Assembly: GCA_964247055.1 (NCBI GenBank)
Contig: OZ176057.1
Location: 4,774,001 to 4,838,000 of the forward strand
Length of the DNA: 64,000 bases
Reading direction: 5' to 3'
Source of the DNA: Paragordius varius
Lineage: Eukaryota > Nematomorpha
The notes beneath the pieces are model-generated. The model was not told the DNA's origin, searched no databases, and saw only the letters and a program-made list of their open reading frames with translations. The stretch's first letter is position 1. Each line of letters starts with the position of its first letter. The translations under genes were made by a program, and so were the position numbers. Shown here piece after piece: positions 47,153 to 58,923 of the stretch.

Positions 47153-47390
47153 TAACAGTAAAAACTAATATGCGGACAAAGCGTAAAAATATAATAGGAA
47201 AAATATTTTTTTACAAAAGACAGCCATATTTTTTTGACCGTTAGTTTTTCTCCTATAAATAATTGATACTTTGAAATAAACAATATATATTTAAAAGGTC
47301 AAGATTTGAAAAAGATGATGCTTTTTAGAAAAAAAAATTTGTCTTTATAATTTTACGTTTTGTTCGTATGAATCCAATTTTTACTGTGTT
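47153..47390. mobile_element. Family A element, 3' flank of antistasin gene 2
   Basis: Ends AACAGTAAAAACTAATATGC and AATCCAATTTTTACTGTG are both visible. It corresponds to 26805-26990. Confidence 0.65.
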
Positions 47391-47679
47391 ATAAATATCA
47401 ACTGGTGGTTTGTAGTGTTAAATTTTAATTTTAAACTTTAGAATAGATGTCCATTAGCTCACAAAATCATAGCAATTTTACTAATTATTCCATCCAATTA
47501 ACCACCAACTAAAAAATATTGTTTTCCATCCAATTGTCAACCAACTAAAAAATATTGTTATATTGTGTTTGCATTTTAAAATCTTACGTTTGAAATCTAA
47601 TGAATTAATTATTAAAGCCCATTTATTACAAATAAACCAGGTAGGCCATTTGTGTTGGACGTCCCTATTAAAAAAATAC

Positions 47680-47785
47680 TGGTAATATATGATCTTAAAA
47701 AACTCAATTTATTATAGGGTGAGTTTGATTTTTTAGGGGTAGTTTGCATTGTTTAAGGGTGAATTTGAAGTGTAAATGGTATATT
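47680..47785. mobile_element. Family B remnant, 3' flank of antistasin gene 2
   Basis: The right arm GGGTGAATTTGAAGTGTAAA with TGGTATA is kept. The left arm is gone. Confidence 0.55.
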
Positions 47786-48806
47786 TGCGATTTGCTGTCA
47801 TCAACTATTATATTTCAATTAAAATTACTACTGAGTTTAAAATCTAAATATTTGAAACCTTGTTCCTGATATATATGATAATTTTTGGCTTATATCAAAA
47901 TACAATTGCATAAAGCTCATAAAACTCAATTAAATATTTAAAATTTTTACTGAATACTTATGATATATATTATCAAGGATAGAGATATCATGTTTTAACA
48001 TATATAAACTTAATTTCTTGTGGTCTAAACAAAATATAATAACGCATGTTTGGATATTAACGGATGAATACAACATAACCTAATGTAAATTATAATTTTG
48101 ACAATATAAGACCTTAATGTCAAAAAATATATTATGCCAATTGAATGATATATAAACATAGTTAGCCAATTTTGATGACAAAAAATTTAAATGTTGAACA
48201 AAAACCTTTTTAACGATAAATCATAAGCGTGTTTATAATTATATTAGTGCCATTAACGAAAATTAAAATTTACTAGTTTAAAAAGGTGTTTTGAAGCTAC
48301 AGAAACCCAACAAAGTTTCTCTTATAAACACATATTCTTTCAAGCAAGACAAAGCATTTCTATTGTCGAATGTAGAGTTTGAAATTTTCCAATATTGGAG
48401 TAGATTGGTCTGTTGGGCAACAAATATTGAACGGATTATTCAGCGTTGATTATATTAAAAACTGATTGATTAAATTACAATACAAAACGGAAATTGTATT
48501 TATAGACTTAATTTAACATATATTAATTAGAAAAGAAAATTTATAAGAGTTATCTGGTCTAATTGGCCCTTGAATAGTCCGGGAACAGAGTATTTAGGAT
48601 ATAAAGGTGGACTAAAAACGTGATTTTATCGATATCGTTTAAAAAAGCGGGTAATTTCTAATCCAAAAAGCGTAGTTGTAAAATTGGCGTTTGATTATAA
48701 GCTTGAATAGACATTATAACTGATAATATATATTCAGATATTTTTAGCCCCGTGTTACAATAATACCTCTAAACATGTCGAACAGTACACACCCATACAT
48801 ATATTA

Positions 48807-48990
48807 AAAAATTGAAATTATTCGGACAAAACGTGAAAATTAAAAGACAAATATTTTTTTCCAAAAGACAACCATACTTTATAAATCTTTTGAAGTTTTT
48901 TAAAAAATTGATTGCTTTCAATTGCAAAATATGAAATAGAGATGTATATTATGGTGACAAAATCAATCACATATTTTACGATTGTAAATA
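48807..48990. mobile_element. Left part of a family A element
   Basis: AAATTGAAATTATTCGGACA through AGAGATGTATATTATGG and TACGATTGTAAAT are present. The right arm is missing. Confidence 0.6.
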
Positions 48991-49469
48991 AAATATTTTT
49001 TAGGAATTTCAGTAACATTTATTAACGCATAAATACAAATTATGTTTAAATGTCCTTCGATTTAAATTGGGGTAATTTGACGTCCCCGGGACTGTTAAAA
49101 AAATATTTTTATTATTTTGTGCATTGAAACCATTTAAAAAGTTTGATCCACGAAAATATAAAAAAATATTTCTCCAATATTTTTTCTGCCAATAAAGTTC
49201 GTAAAGTGATTTTAATAGAATAACTTTATTAGTGATACATTTCAAAAAACATATTTTGCTAAAAATTGTTATTAGATATAGTGCCGATATGATATGTAAT
49301 TTTTTACTTAAAACTAAATTTTATTATATTTCAGCTTATATTAAGCTATTTCCATCAATATAGTAGCATTGTGCTATCGATTGTATATTTGCGGAGAGGT
49401 CTTTAGTTAACCTCCAATTTTTTCGACTATATAATGACGGAATACGTTTCATGACAAACACTCAACAAT
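48991..49469 (+). other. Spacer with an unassigned repeat
   Basis: AAATTGGGGTAATTTGACGT followed by CCCCGGGACTGTTAAAAA (about 49060-49105) resembles a segment at 54410-54455, so an unidentified repeat family is present. No gene seen. Confidence 0.45.
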
Positions 49470-49761
49470 AATATACCATTTACAGTTCAAATTCACCCTT
49501 AAACAATTCAAATTCACCCTCGAACAATTCAAAATCACCCTAAAAGAAATTATGTGTTTTTTAAGATTAAAAATTACCTATATTTTTTTATATTTAAAAA
49601 AAATAAATTTACCTGTAAAATATACATATATAATACTGAAAAATAATATGCGATAAGAAAATATTTTATACTAATGATGAGTTATATTAGCCCAAAAACA
49701 AAATTTATTTTTAGGGTGAATTTGAATTGTTCGAGGGTGAAATTGAATTGTAAATGGTATA
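49470..49761. mobile_element. Complete family B element near the TSC22 3' end
   Basis: Ends are TACCATTTACAGTTCAAATT and AATTGAATTGTAAATGGTAT. Three left units and two right units of the 21-bp repeat flank the AAATTATGTGTTTT core. It is the cleanest B copy in the window. Confidence 0.75.
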
Positions 49762-50306
49762 GTTAAAAATTTAGAGAAAATATATATATATATAGAGGTA
49801 ATCGAATTGAGCAATTTTTATTTTTAAGTAATGTATATGCATAAATTATATCACAAATAAAACATATAATATACAAAAGTATATTTATATAATAATAATA
49901 TTGATAATGTGCTGTTCTCGAACGATATTGTTAGAAAAAAACTAGAAATTTTTTGATTGGCAAAATTTTTTTTAGATATGCTAAACCGTGTGCAATAAAT
50001 ATTTGGTTATAAGGATTTTTCAAAGAAACGTTAGAAGCATATATATATATATATACACATATATAATTTTGTTGTTCATATTAGATATAAATGAATGCAA
50101 ATAACAATATATCGATATTGTATCTTTAAATGCTTAAAAAAGCGAGTGTATGTTAAATATTTTCACCAAAATTAAAGGCTAATTAATGCAAAATGTACAT
50201 CGCAAATATATATTGCCTTTTTCGATTTAGGTTTAAAACTATATCCAAACTGTAGTTTTTTATATGCGACACACAATATTAAGACACAAATATGTTAAAT
50301 TAATCG

Positions 50307-50915
50307 TTAATTTTTTTCATGACCATGTAAAATTGAACCATTTATATATGGCTTGTGAGGCATAATGCTATTATCGGCACCACTATTAAAACTTAATGAA
50401 TTGATTGTATTGCTTTGTTCTTTTACTATTGTGATATTATCACCATTCTCATTCTCATTATTTTTTGAAGGATTTATTTGATTCGACAAATTCTTAGGGG
50501 GTAACTCCAAATCAATAATTTTATTTTGCACGGTAGGATGTGTTTCAAAATTTGGTACTAATACCCCAGTTATTGCAGTTGCTGTTAAATCAACATTATT
50601 TTGACAGACAGATTGAAATGTTTGCGGTGTTGGTAAGGGTTTAATATTAGAATTAGCAAACGATGACACAATATTTAACAACAATTTAGGGGCTTTGTCA
50701 TTGGTATTCGAGTTATTTTCAGTACTTAAAATATTGCTATTTGGCATATTTGTAGGATTCGTTGCTATCGCTGTTGAAGTAGAAACAAGATGTGTTCTCA
50801 ACAAATAATTTTCAAGCCTTAAATGTTCATTCTGTTCGGCGAGAGATTTCACACAATCCCTCAAATAATCGATTTCACTTTTTACGGCTAATCTAAGGTG
50901 ATTCTTAACTAAATC
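50307..50915 (-). CDS. TSC22 exon 5, TSC box, leucine zipper and tail
   Basis: It begins DLVKNHLRLAVKSEI and continues DYLRDCVKSLAEQNEHLRL, a heptad pattern of leucines. A tail of about 150 Asn/Ser-rich residues ends LHGHEKN and a stop. The box is well kept; the long tail after it is larger than in the vertebrate proteins I know. Confidence 0.92.
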   Translation of the reverse strand, partial: DLVKNHLRLAVKSEIDYLRDCVKSLAEQNEHLRLENYLLRTHLVSTSTAIATNPTNMPNSNILSTENNSNTNDKAPKLLLNIVSSFANSNIKPLPTPQTFQSVCQNNVDLTATAITGVLVPNFETHPTVQNKIIDLELPPKNLSNQINPSKNNENENGDNITIVKEQSNTINSLSFNSGADNSIMPHKPYINGSILHGHEKN

Positions 50916-53900
50916 CTATCATCACAACAATGAAAATTGAAATTATACTAACGCAGACGAAACGTAAACACGCGATAAATATTTTATTTTTCAAAAGTTA
51001 CCAGCTATACTTTATAAAATTCGAGATTATTTTCAAAAAATTACTCATAGTATGAAATAGAGAGGTTAGATAACATAATTAATTATTTTAATTATATAGG
51101 TTATAAAAAACTAGGTTTAAAAAAGTATGGTTTTGGAATAAAATATTAGAGTTTATGTATTTACGTTTTGTCTGTATAATTTTAATTTTTACTGTATATC
51201 ACACAGATATAACAACATTAAGTTTCTCTGATAGGGCAAAAAATTATTCTGTTAATTTAAATTATTTTTGTAAATTCAGATAAAATTAATTTTATTTAAT
51301 TTATATTTACATTGTTACATTTTCTTTTTTTAGTATTCGTCTATGAAAAATTTATAATTATTATATATAATCAGAAACAGTAAAAATCCAGAAGATAAAT
51401 CTTATTTTAGCTAAAGAAAAAAGTTGTAAATTTCAGAACTTTTTGATAAATAGGGATTCTGCAAGTTAACTTTTTTAGATTTTGTAAAAAATATGTTTTA
51501 AATAAAAATATATATGTTAATAATTTACCATTGCCATATTAATTTTGTTGTCAATTTGAGTGTTGATAATTGAATTTGCTGATCTAAATTATAATGAAAG
51601 ATATAGAAAATGCAATGTAGATTTAAATTAGTTTTTTTTTCATAAATGATTGAAGTCTCATAGAGTAAAAATTGAAATTATACGGACAAAACGTAAAATA
51701 TAAAGACAAATACTATTTTCTAAATGGCAATCATACTTTTTAAATCTTGATTATTTGTAAATTATAACTCATTGTTTTAAACAACAAATACTATAGAGAT
51801 GTATATTGGTAACACAATCAATTACATTTAGGGGTTAAAAAAGTATGGTTGTCTTTTGAAAAAAAAAATTTGTCATTATATTTTTACGTTTTGTCCTCGT
51901 ATAATTTCAATTTTTATTGTATAAAAAAATTGGATTAAATTATTAAAAAACTCAAATAAAAACATAAGCATAGCATAATATTAAATACAGATGATAAAAA
52001 ACATACAGCCCTTAAACCAGTTGGCAAAATTAAATAAAATGCATCCTTATTACATATTATTTTCTCTCTACGCTTATGTGAAAGATAAATAATATGTTTA
52101 TTAAATTTTTTTCATATGAAAAACAACCAAAATTACATTTTATGCGTAACATTAAACCCATTAATTTGACTAAAAACACAAAATTGAATAAAATAACTTC
52201 AATATAATGGCTGAATTCTAATGTTTGTATATACCATTTACGTTTCAAAGTCACCCTTAAACCATTCAAATTAACCCTAAAATAAATTTTAACCTTTTAA
52301 AGATTAAAAATTACCTATATTTTTTATATTTTTGAACAAAAAAAAATTTTGTTTAAAATTAAATAATAGTGAAGAAATAATAAACTATGCAATAAAAATA
52401 TATTAATTATTAATGATGAGTTACATTAAAGCCTAAAACACATAATTTATTGTTAGGGTCTATATGAATTATTAACGACCTCCAATACCCCTTTTATGCC
52501 CCATACAAAACAGATCTGATAAATTGTTAACATAGGTAAAAAATTACCATATGAATAAATTTAAATTGTAAAAAACGCGTTTACGATTTCCATATATTAT
52601 CGGTAGTGTTTTTTTATCCCCTTAGCTCTAAATTGTATTCGACTATTAAAACCCAAATTTTCATAAATAATTTTATGCTAAATTTTCAATGATATCATTA
52701 ATCAATTAAAAAATTATGTATACTCCTCATAATTTTTCATGTTATCGTAATCAGCAAGAATAGAGGTGGTATAAGGTTGTGTCAAATACGTGTTTGATGT
52801 AGGTAAATTTGTTGTACCAATGCAATTTTTCGGGCCTCCATTTGAATAACTGCAGTTTTGAGTTATAAATGGTGGTTCTTGAACCATTTTGGTATGGGTT
52901 AAGGGCATAGTTAACCCATATGATAGAGTATTATTAATGATATTGCATGAAGAACAACTAATTGTTAATAATTGTTCAAACAAATTTTGTACTGGTGGAA
53001 TTCTAGTTCCATCATTGGTGAGTTCCCCTAAAACGCTTAAGGTCCCATTATCATTGGGTGGTAGTAAAAGCAATTTATTTGAACTTGTACAAGGATTCGT
53101 TAAAAGGTTATTAATTGAGCACAGTGTGTTAAAAAAAGGTGGATTCAAACTTAATGTTGTATCCAAAAATTTTGTCCTTTCAATATTGTTGAAATTATAA
53201 TTACTAAATTGGGATGATGGTGGTGGAATATACTTTGATTGTTGAATTTGTTGATAATTTGTCGATTCATACGTATTGGGCAAAGTCAAAGAAAATACTG
53301 GACCAGGTAAACAACCTAACAACAATACAATCTATAATAATATTTTTGAAAACTAAATTTGAATAAAATACTTCATTAAACAGACTAATAAAGTTAAAAA
53401 AAGGTGGATAATAAAGTGTATGACCTTTAAAAAAGTATCTTTTTGCATAAGAAAAATACTTTACTTGACATTATTTGATTTGGGAAGGAAGCATATAAAT
53501 TGTCACGTTGTTGTGAACCACATATAGTATATGACGGTAAAGATGACGAAGTGTCGAAATTCAGATTTTCAAAATTTTGAGTACTTACGCTTACAGATTT
53601 CTTTCCAGTCTCTGAGTTTAAATCACTTATTGCTGGTAAGGCTACTTTAGATAAAAGATTATTTTTGGTACTATTCACATTAGAGAGGGCAGTTATTTTT
53701 GTAACGGAGTTTGTAAGCGTGTTTGTTAATTGAAAATCTGGAAGACTGATGGAAACGGTAGTAAGGGATTGTTTAACAAGAGTATGATTACCAATTATTG
53801 CATTGGCATAATTGAGGAATGAGGCATCTTTACAAACCCAACGGCCTTTGTTATATGGGATTTCAGTGGGTATTTTAACAATTTTAAAACGCGCCGGATT

Positions 53901-54295
53901 TTTAACACCACTTAAATTTTGGGTGCCGTTAGAATGCGACGACACTATCGTTGTAATTGGTGGCAGTTTAATAGGTACGTCTGGAATGGAGTTTGTTTTA
54001 GCATTAGCGTTTATCATATTGTTACCTGATATATAAGAAAAACAAAAATACTTTCGGATTTAGCGATAGAAATATTTTCAGGCACAACCTTTGTCGAATG
54101 AGTTTCAAAATTTTCGATTTCTTGCGATGTAATTGGAATCGGTGGTAAAGTATCCTCGTGGACACTAGTTATTTGAAAATAACTCTTTTTTATAGTCGTA
54201 TTCGCAGTGGTCATAGCAGTGGTGCATTCCCCTAGTTGAGATGATGGCAAACTAGGGTTATGGATTTTATCGGATTCGAGTTTGTCTTTTTCCAT
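50307..54295 (-). CDS. TSC22-domain family protein, long isoform (bunched-like)
   Basis: Five coding exons on the minus strand, 54295-54052, 54025-53460, 53331-52724, 51583-51529 and 50915-50307, join in phase to give 693 residues. The C-terminal third carries the TSC22 box: IDNKINMAM, then DLVKNHLRLAVKSEI, then a leucine zipper (YLRDCVKSLAEQNEHL, ENYLLRTHL). Upstream are the two motifs that I recall from long TSC22 isoforms: YFQITSV (residues 39-45) and RFKIVKI...KGRWVCKD (about 127-147). The rest is Ser/Thr/Asn-rich and probably disordered. TSC22/bunched proteins dimerise through the zipper and act in growth control and transcription. The ATG at 54295 is the first in the open frame; an upstream exon cannot be excluded. 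One intron is only 26 nt. Confidence 0.93.
50931..51199. mobile_element. Family A element, TSC22 intron 4
   Basis: Arms AAATTGAAATTATACTAACG and TTTTAATTTTTACTGTA. It starts about 15 nt from the TSC-box exon acceptor. Confidence 0.66.
51529..51583 (-). CDS. TSC22 exon 4, IDNK micro-exon
   Basis: This 55-nt exon encodes SANSIINTQIDNKINMAM. It enters in phase 2 and leaves in phase 0 at ATG|GTAAAT. The IDNKIEQAM peptide directly before DLVKxHL is conserved in TSC22 proteins, so the exon is secure despite its size. Confidence 0.9.
51660..51921. mobile_element. Family A element, TSC22 intron 3
   Basis: Ends AGAGTAAAAATTGAAATTA and TTTCAATTTTTATTGTA. The arms are well preserved and the core is partly deleted. 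Confidence 0.7.
52230..52485. mobile_element. Family B element, TSC22 intron 3
   Basis: The left arm is TACCATTTACGTTTCAAAGT with two units. The right arm is degraded after TTATTGTTAGGG. Confidence 0.6.
52724..53331 (-). CDS. TSC22 exon 3, low-complexity linker
   Basis: This 608-nt exon begins IVLLLGCLPGPVFSLTLPNT and is rich in Asn, Ser, Thr and Pro, with several single cysteines. It ends NYEE across a phase-2 GTATAC donor. No domain is recognised in it. Confidence 0.85.
53460..54025 (-). CDS. TSC22 exon 2, RFKIVKI / KGRWVCKD motif
   Basis: The exon includes NPARFKIVKIPTEIPYNKGR followed by WVCKD, matching the conserved RFKVVKL...RGRWxCxD box of long isoforms. It ends MSSK before a GTATTTTTC donor in phase 0. 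Confidence 0.9.
54052..54295 (-). CDS. TSC22 exon 1, YFQITSV motif
   Basis: The exon encodes MEKDKLESDKIHNPSLPSSQ through KKSYFQITSVHEDTLPPIP. The open frame continues upstream of this ATG to about 54337 without another Met, so the start is a choice. The donor (GAAA|GTATTT) in phase 1 is the only one that continues correctly. Confidence 0.82.
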
Positions 54296-55765
54296 TTCTG
54301 CTGGCACAAGTTTTTTCACATGTTCGCTTATATGCAATAGTCAAAAGCTGTTTTATTCGAAATAAAATATAATACTTTAACAATTGGATACAACACATTC
54401 ATTTTAGTCTTTAATTGGGGTCGTTGGATACCCCAGGACTGTATAATATTTAATATTTGAAAAAAAAAGTTTGCACTTGATAACATTAAAGAACCGAAAA
54501 AATTTTAAAACTTCATTTATGTATTTTAAAATATATATTTAAGGAAAAGTTTTAACATAAAATATGTGTATTAGGTAAATTTATAAACAATATAAAATAA
54601 GCCACTCTGTTTCTATTATAGTTAGAAGTATTCATATAAATACTTTATTAAATTTCAATAAACACAATATTTTGCTAAATTGCTGTAATATAAGAATGTC
54701 GTCAAGTAGTTCGATATGGATTTTTTTAACTATATAACTTAGATTTGCTTATCTATATTAAATAGAATTAACACTATATTAAATATAATCTGGTGTTAGG
54801 CATTCCGATTTCATAATTATAAATTGCCAAACACTTCAAGGTTAAGATATTGATCTTTTATAACCATTGTGGAATAAATTTACAGTTGAAACTATTCATT
54901 TTACTCTCCATTAAGTAATATTTCTTAATATATGTTATATAAAATAAAACCAAAACCTTCAATTTTTTTATTTTAAAATGAAGTAATTCCAATAAATTGT
55001 ATTAAAATAACTTTTGTTAAAATAGTTTCTCTGTAAAAATATTTGACTTTTTTAATGGTTGAAAATTTTGACCATAACCCAAATAAATTTTACATCAGAT
55101 TGTTTTAAATGACTAACTACCATTCGAAAGATAGATTTTTTTGCGCTCTTTCGATTAATAATTTTACATGGCTCCATATCAAATACTGTTTGAAAATTTG
55201 AGATCTATGTAAAATCGGGGCCAAAAATCTTCGCTAATCCTACAAAAAAATCTTAGTGTTAGACCATTTTTTCTATTTAATATACTTTGAAATAAATTAA
55301 ATTTATAGAAATGGCAGTAAAAAAGTTGAAAATTTTATCTAGTGTTACTACTACTTTAAAGAATAATTTACATTTATTTGTCTGTTGGATCAGCTTTTTA
55401 ATACCTCGATTTGGGGTATCTAGGTTAAAATATTTAAGGTGATATATTTATAAAACTATTGAAAAAAACAGTTCCAATTTAATATATGCTTCTATCCTAA
55501 TGAATGTATTGACAAAATATCTTAATAAAATTTATTATAAGAAAAAAAGTTCCTTATTAAACAACTTTGCCAATTATATTATGCAACATTTTCAGAAAAT
55601 ATCGTATATATTTTTATCGAAGCCTAAAATATTACTTTTTTAAATAAACACATCTAAAATGGTATGAACAAAAAACTTGGTATATTTTGGTTTTTTATTA
55701 TATTAATACACATATGTCGTCATGGCTATATTTTTACCTTTGGGTTTTAGCTCTGAATAGGTACT
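54296..55765 (+). other. Spacer upstream of the TSC22 gene
   Basis: It probably contains the TSC22 promoter and 5' leader, but I can point to no specific site. A GGGGTCGTTGGATACCCC hairpin lies near 54418. No gene seen. Confidence 0.45.
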
Positions 55766-55917
55766 ATACCATTTCCCAGTCTAAGTAAACGTTTTCCCAG
55801 TCAATCGAAACATTTTCCCAGTCAATCGAAACGTTTTCCCAGTCAATCGAAACATTTTCCTAGTCAATAAAAACATTTTCCCAATCAATAAAAACGTTTT
55901 CCCAGTCAATAAAAACG
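55766..55917 (+). repeat. Tandem array of a 21-bp unit
   Basis: About seven units of ACGTTTTCCCAGTCAATCGAA, the last ones with AATAAAA in place of AATCGAA. The array is preceded by TATACCATTT, like the start of family B elements, whose own unit is also 21 bp but of different sequence. No inverted second arm was found. Confidence 0.8.
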
Positions 55918-57222
55918 GTGTTATTTTTGATGATAAATATCAAAACAAGAATATAAAAACAACTTTTAACTTTAGAATTATGCTTAAAAAGCTAAGCAAG
56001 GCAATTTTTAAATTACGCTTAATATCTTTTTAAGATTCAAAAAATGGCTTTGGGAGATAAAACTACCCAAAAAGTATTGGAGTGTTAAACTTTTTATACT
56101 TCGTTTTAAAAAACGGATGCGTCGGTGTCTCCTTTCTGGAACGGTGATGATTAGGTTGTGCTGACCAAGTCATGACCAGGTTAGTGACTATTTATTTTTT
56201 GACCATGGTCATATAAAATAACAGCTGTTTTCTGAAAAATTGCTGGTAGAGAGTTAGTAAGATTATAATGTTTTTTTATATATTTTTAAAAAAAAAATTT
56301 ATTGAAATTTTCTTATTTAAAAATATAAATTGTTAAACATGCATCTTTATAACATTATCATTTAACCATATCCAGTCATTTCAAAAAACAAAACAAAGCA
56401 CTTTTCAAAATATCCAATTATTCCATATGTGTGAACCAATAAAATCCAAAAAACAATTTATAATAGTTCAATGATGAAAGAAATTGTAAAACAAAATAGG
56501 TAAAATTATATTTGAAAGATCCAATATTAAAGCTATGTATTTGAAGATTCAGAAAGCCACAAACATGTGGCAAAATTTATTTGAAAACAAAATTCTTAGA
56601 TTAAATTTAATTGAAATGTTTGTATGTATAATACAAACTCATTACATTAATAGGGAAACGCAAGTGTCGTTCGAACATTATTTTCGCAATCCAATATCGA
56701 ATGGTATTTACTTAGGTACTGACTGGGTCTGGCCGGACTTTTCTGAAAAAGCAGTCAAATGCACAACCCTTGTGATGATGTTACTGTAGACACAAAAAAT
56801 ATGATATAACTGCTCCGTATCGGAAAATACAAAATATGGACATATAATATTTAATAAATTTTTTGCGTGAAAATGCTTTATTAAAAAAGTATCAATATAT
56901 TATAAAAAAAATTACATGAAATGATTTTCAAATGTATGTTCCTAAAACCCCTGTTTTATTCACTTCCAAAATAGGATAGTTTTTTTAAATAACTTGAAGA
57001 GTAGAAATATCACGATAAATATTGATTAGATGCGATTGGCATCAAAGTTTATTCCAAAAAAATATTTTGCTCTAAATATTTGTTTATGGCAAAATTTAGT
57101 TAATGTATTTGATATTTTGAATGATTGGGTTTTAAAATAATTTAATCACTTTTTCTGTATAATTCCACAGTGTACGAAATCGGGGCTCATTAAAAAATCT
57201 TTTGATAAAATATATATATATT
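55918..57222 (+). other. Spacer with no recognised gene
   Basis: A short open frame at 56535-56789 has no motif I know. Part of 56800-57180 may be a very diverged copy of the 57223 repeat (TGCTCCGTATCGGAAAATAC). Confidence 0.4.
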
Positions 57223-58030
57223 TATGTATCTGGATTATCATGGTGTATTTGGTTTTGGCCCTTACTGTGTTTACGCTTTGGTACTAAGCTCCATAATGGC
57301 AAATATTGAGCACATTATTTGTAATAAATTTCCCTTAATGAAAGCTAAAGGCTTCATTCTAAAAATATCATTAAATTATATCATAAACTACTTATAAAAA
57401 GCAAAACGATATTTTTATATTTTAATTTTTAGATGGGGTTCCGAAGGTCCCTTTTTTTCTCTTCTAAAACGGCCTGTTTTTTAAAATAAACGCTAAAAGG
57501 GTTGAATTTCACAATAAAGTTTAAACATATCCTTGACATAAAAAATTAAAAATGCATAGTTTTAGAAAAATTCGATTCTTAGCAATAGGTTGCTGACGCG
57601 TACTTATTACTATTTTTAGGCATGATGGAGACGGTATAAAAACGCTTTTAGATATTATAGAAAAAAACCCTCAACCTATATAATTCGATATGCAATATCT
57701 CTAACACCTCAGAATTTTGATTAAAATATTCGTTCGTTTTCAATCTGTGAAATAAAAATTGCATTATTTTACAAATATACATGAAAATAGCAAATACAAC
57801 TTTATATTAAAATTATGAAGCGAGATTAATTTAATAAAATTGTTTTTTTTTGTTTCCATCCTCAAAATAGTGTCAGTTACGCTTCAAAAATGTTTTGCTA
57901 AAAATTATCTTTTTGATAAAAGTATGCATTTTTTAAAAAATATTTTTAATTGATATCAAAATTTAGCATATTTATTTGCCTATTCATGTGTTTAAAAAAT
58001 AAATAAAAAAAAGAGGCCGTGAAAAAGTGA
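57223..58030 (+). mobile_element. Copy 1 of a foldback-type repeat
   Basis: It begins TATGTATCTGGATTATCATG and continues TTTGGTTTTGGCCCTTACTG, then AAGCTAAAGGCTTCATTC. The same order of segments recurs at 60772. Its inverted right arm is missing or unrecognisable. Confidence 0.55.
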
Positions 58031-58923
58031 GATATGAGGATTTTTTACTTTAAACTTGGCCCAATGTTAAAATTATTTTTAAATTTATAACCCTATAAAA
58101 CTACGTTAAACATATTAAATAATTTTTTATAGATATTCAAATTAGATGCGGGCTTTAACAGTCTTTTATATTTAATCTCCCATAAAATATACTAATTTAC
58201 CTAAAATAAGCAATAATACAAGTTTTAAATTAAATTTTCGGTTTATGGTATGGCATCAAAAAATTGAAAAAATGTTTTTATAAAAAAATTTTCCCCAAAA
58301 TTTTGTTGAACCTAATTCGTTTTAGATAAGGTTTCTAATATCTTTGTTACAAATATATTTTTAATTATTAAATAATTAATTTCGTGGTTTGTCCTTTTTA
58401 ATCAAACTGCTATCTGTTGTTGTGCTATATTTATGAAGATACTTAGTTATATTCAAAGTTTCGGTAAAAAAATTCCCAAAATTTTTATTCATAACTAAGG
58501 GTTATTATGAATTATATTTATTGTGAATATATTAATATGCATAATGATAATACAGTAACATCAGTATATATACATTGTATTTCTATTTTATATTGTCGGA
58601 AAGCATGTGCAACGAGTAATAATATTTCAAGAAATAACTAGAAACAATTGCCCTTTGTTTTATAGGCAATGCAGTAATTTAATGTAAAACTAGAAATATA
58701 CTTAATCATTCTGCATATTGATCATGGAAGCGATTTCGGTTTATTAATACCTTCTTTAGCTATTGTTGTTATTAATTAATATAGGTTCCACGCTTAATTT
58801 AAGGATCTAATAATAACCGATTGAGCTGATCATCAGTTTTAGGCTAATTTAGTAAGGATTCAAAGATATATTTACAAAGAGATATAGTAAATCTCATTGT
58901 TAGGAATTACATTTTCACTTTTT
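58031..58923 (+). other. Spacer with no recognised feature
   Basis: AT-rich sequence with no open frame, arm pair or shared repeat that I can see. Confidence 0.4.

Noticed and set aside
54407-55447. Possible foldback element bounded by GGGGTCGTTGGATACCCC and ACCTCGATTTGGGGTATC
   Set aside because: Beyond the first 20 bp the two sides do not pair.
56535-56789. 84-codon open frame in the spacer after TSC22
   Set aside because: No domain, no splice support, and no second copy with a conserved frame; it may be chance.
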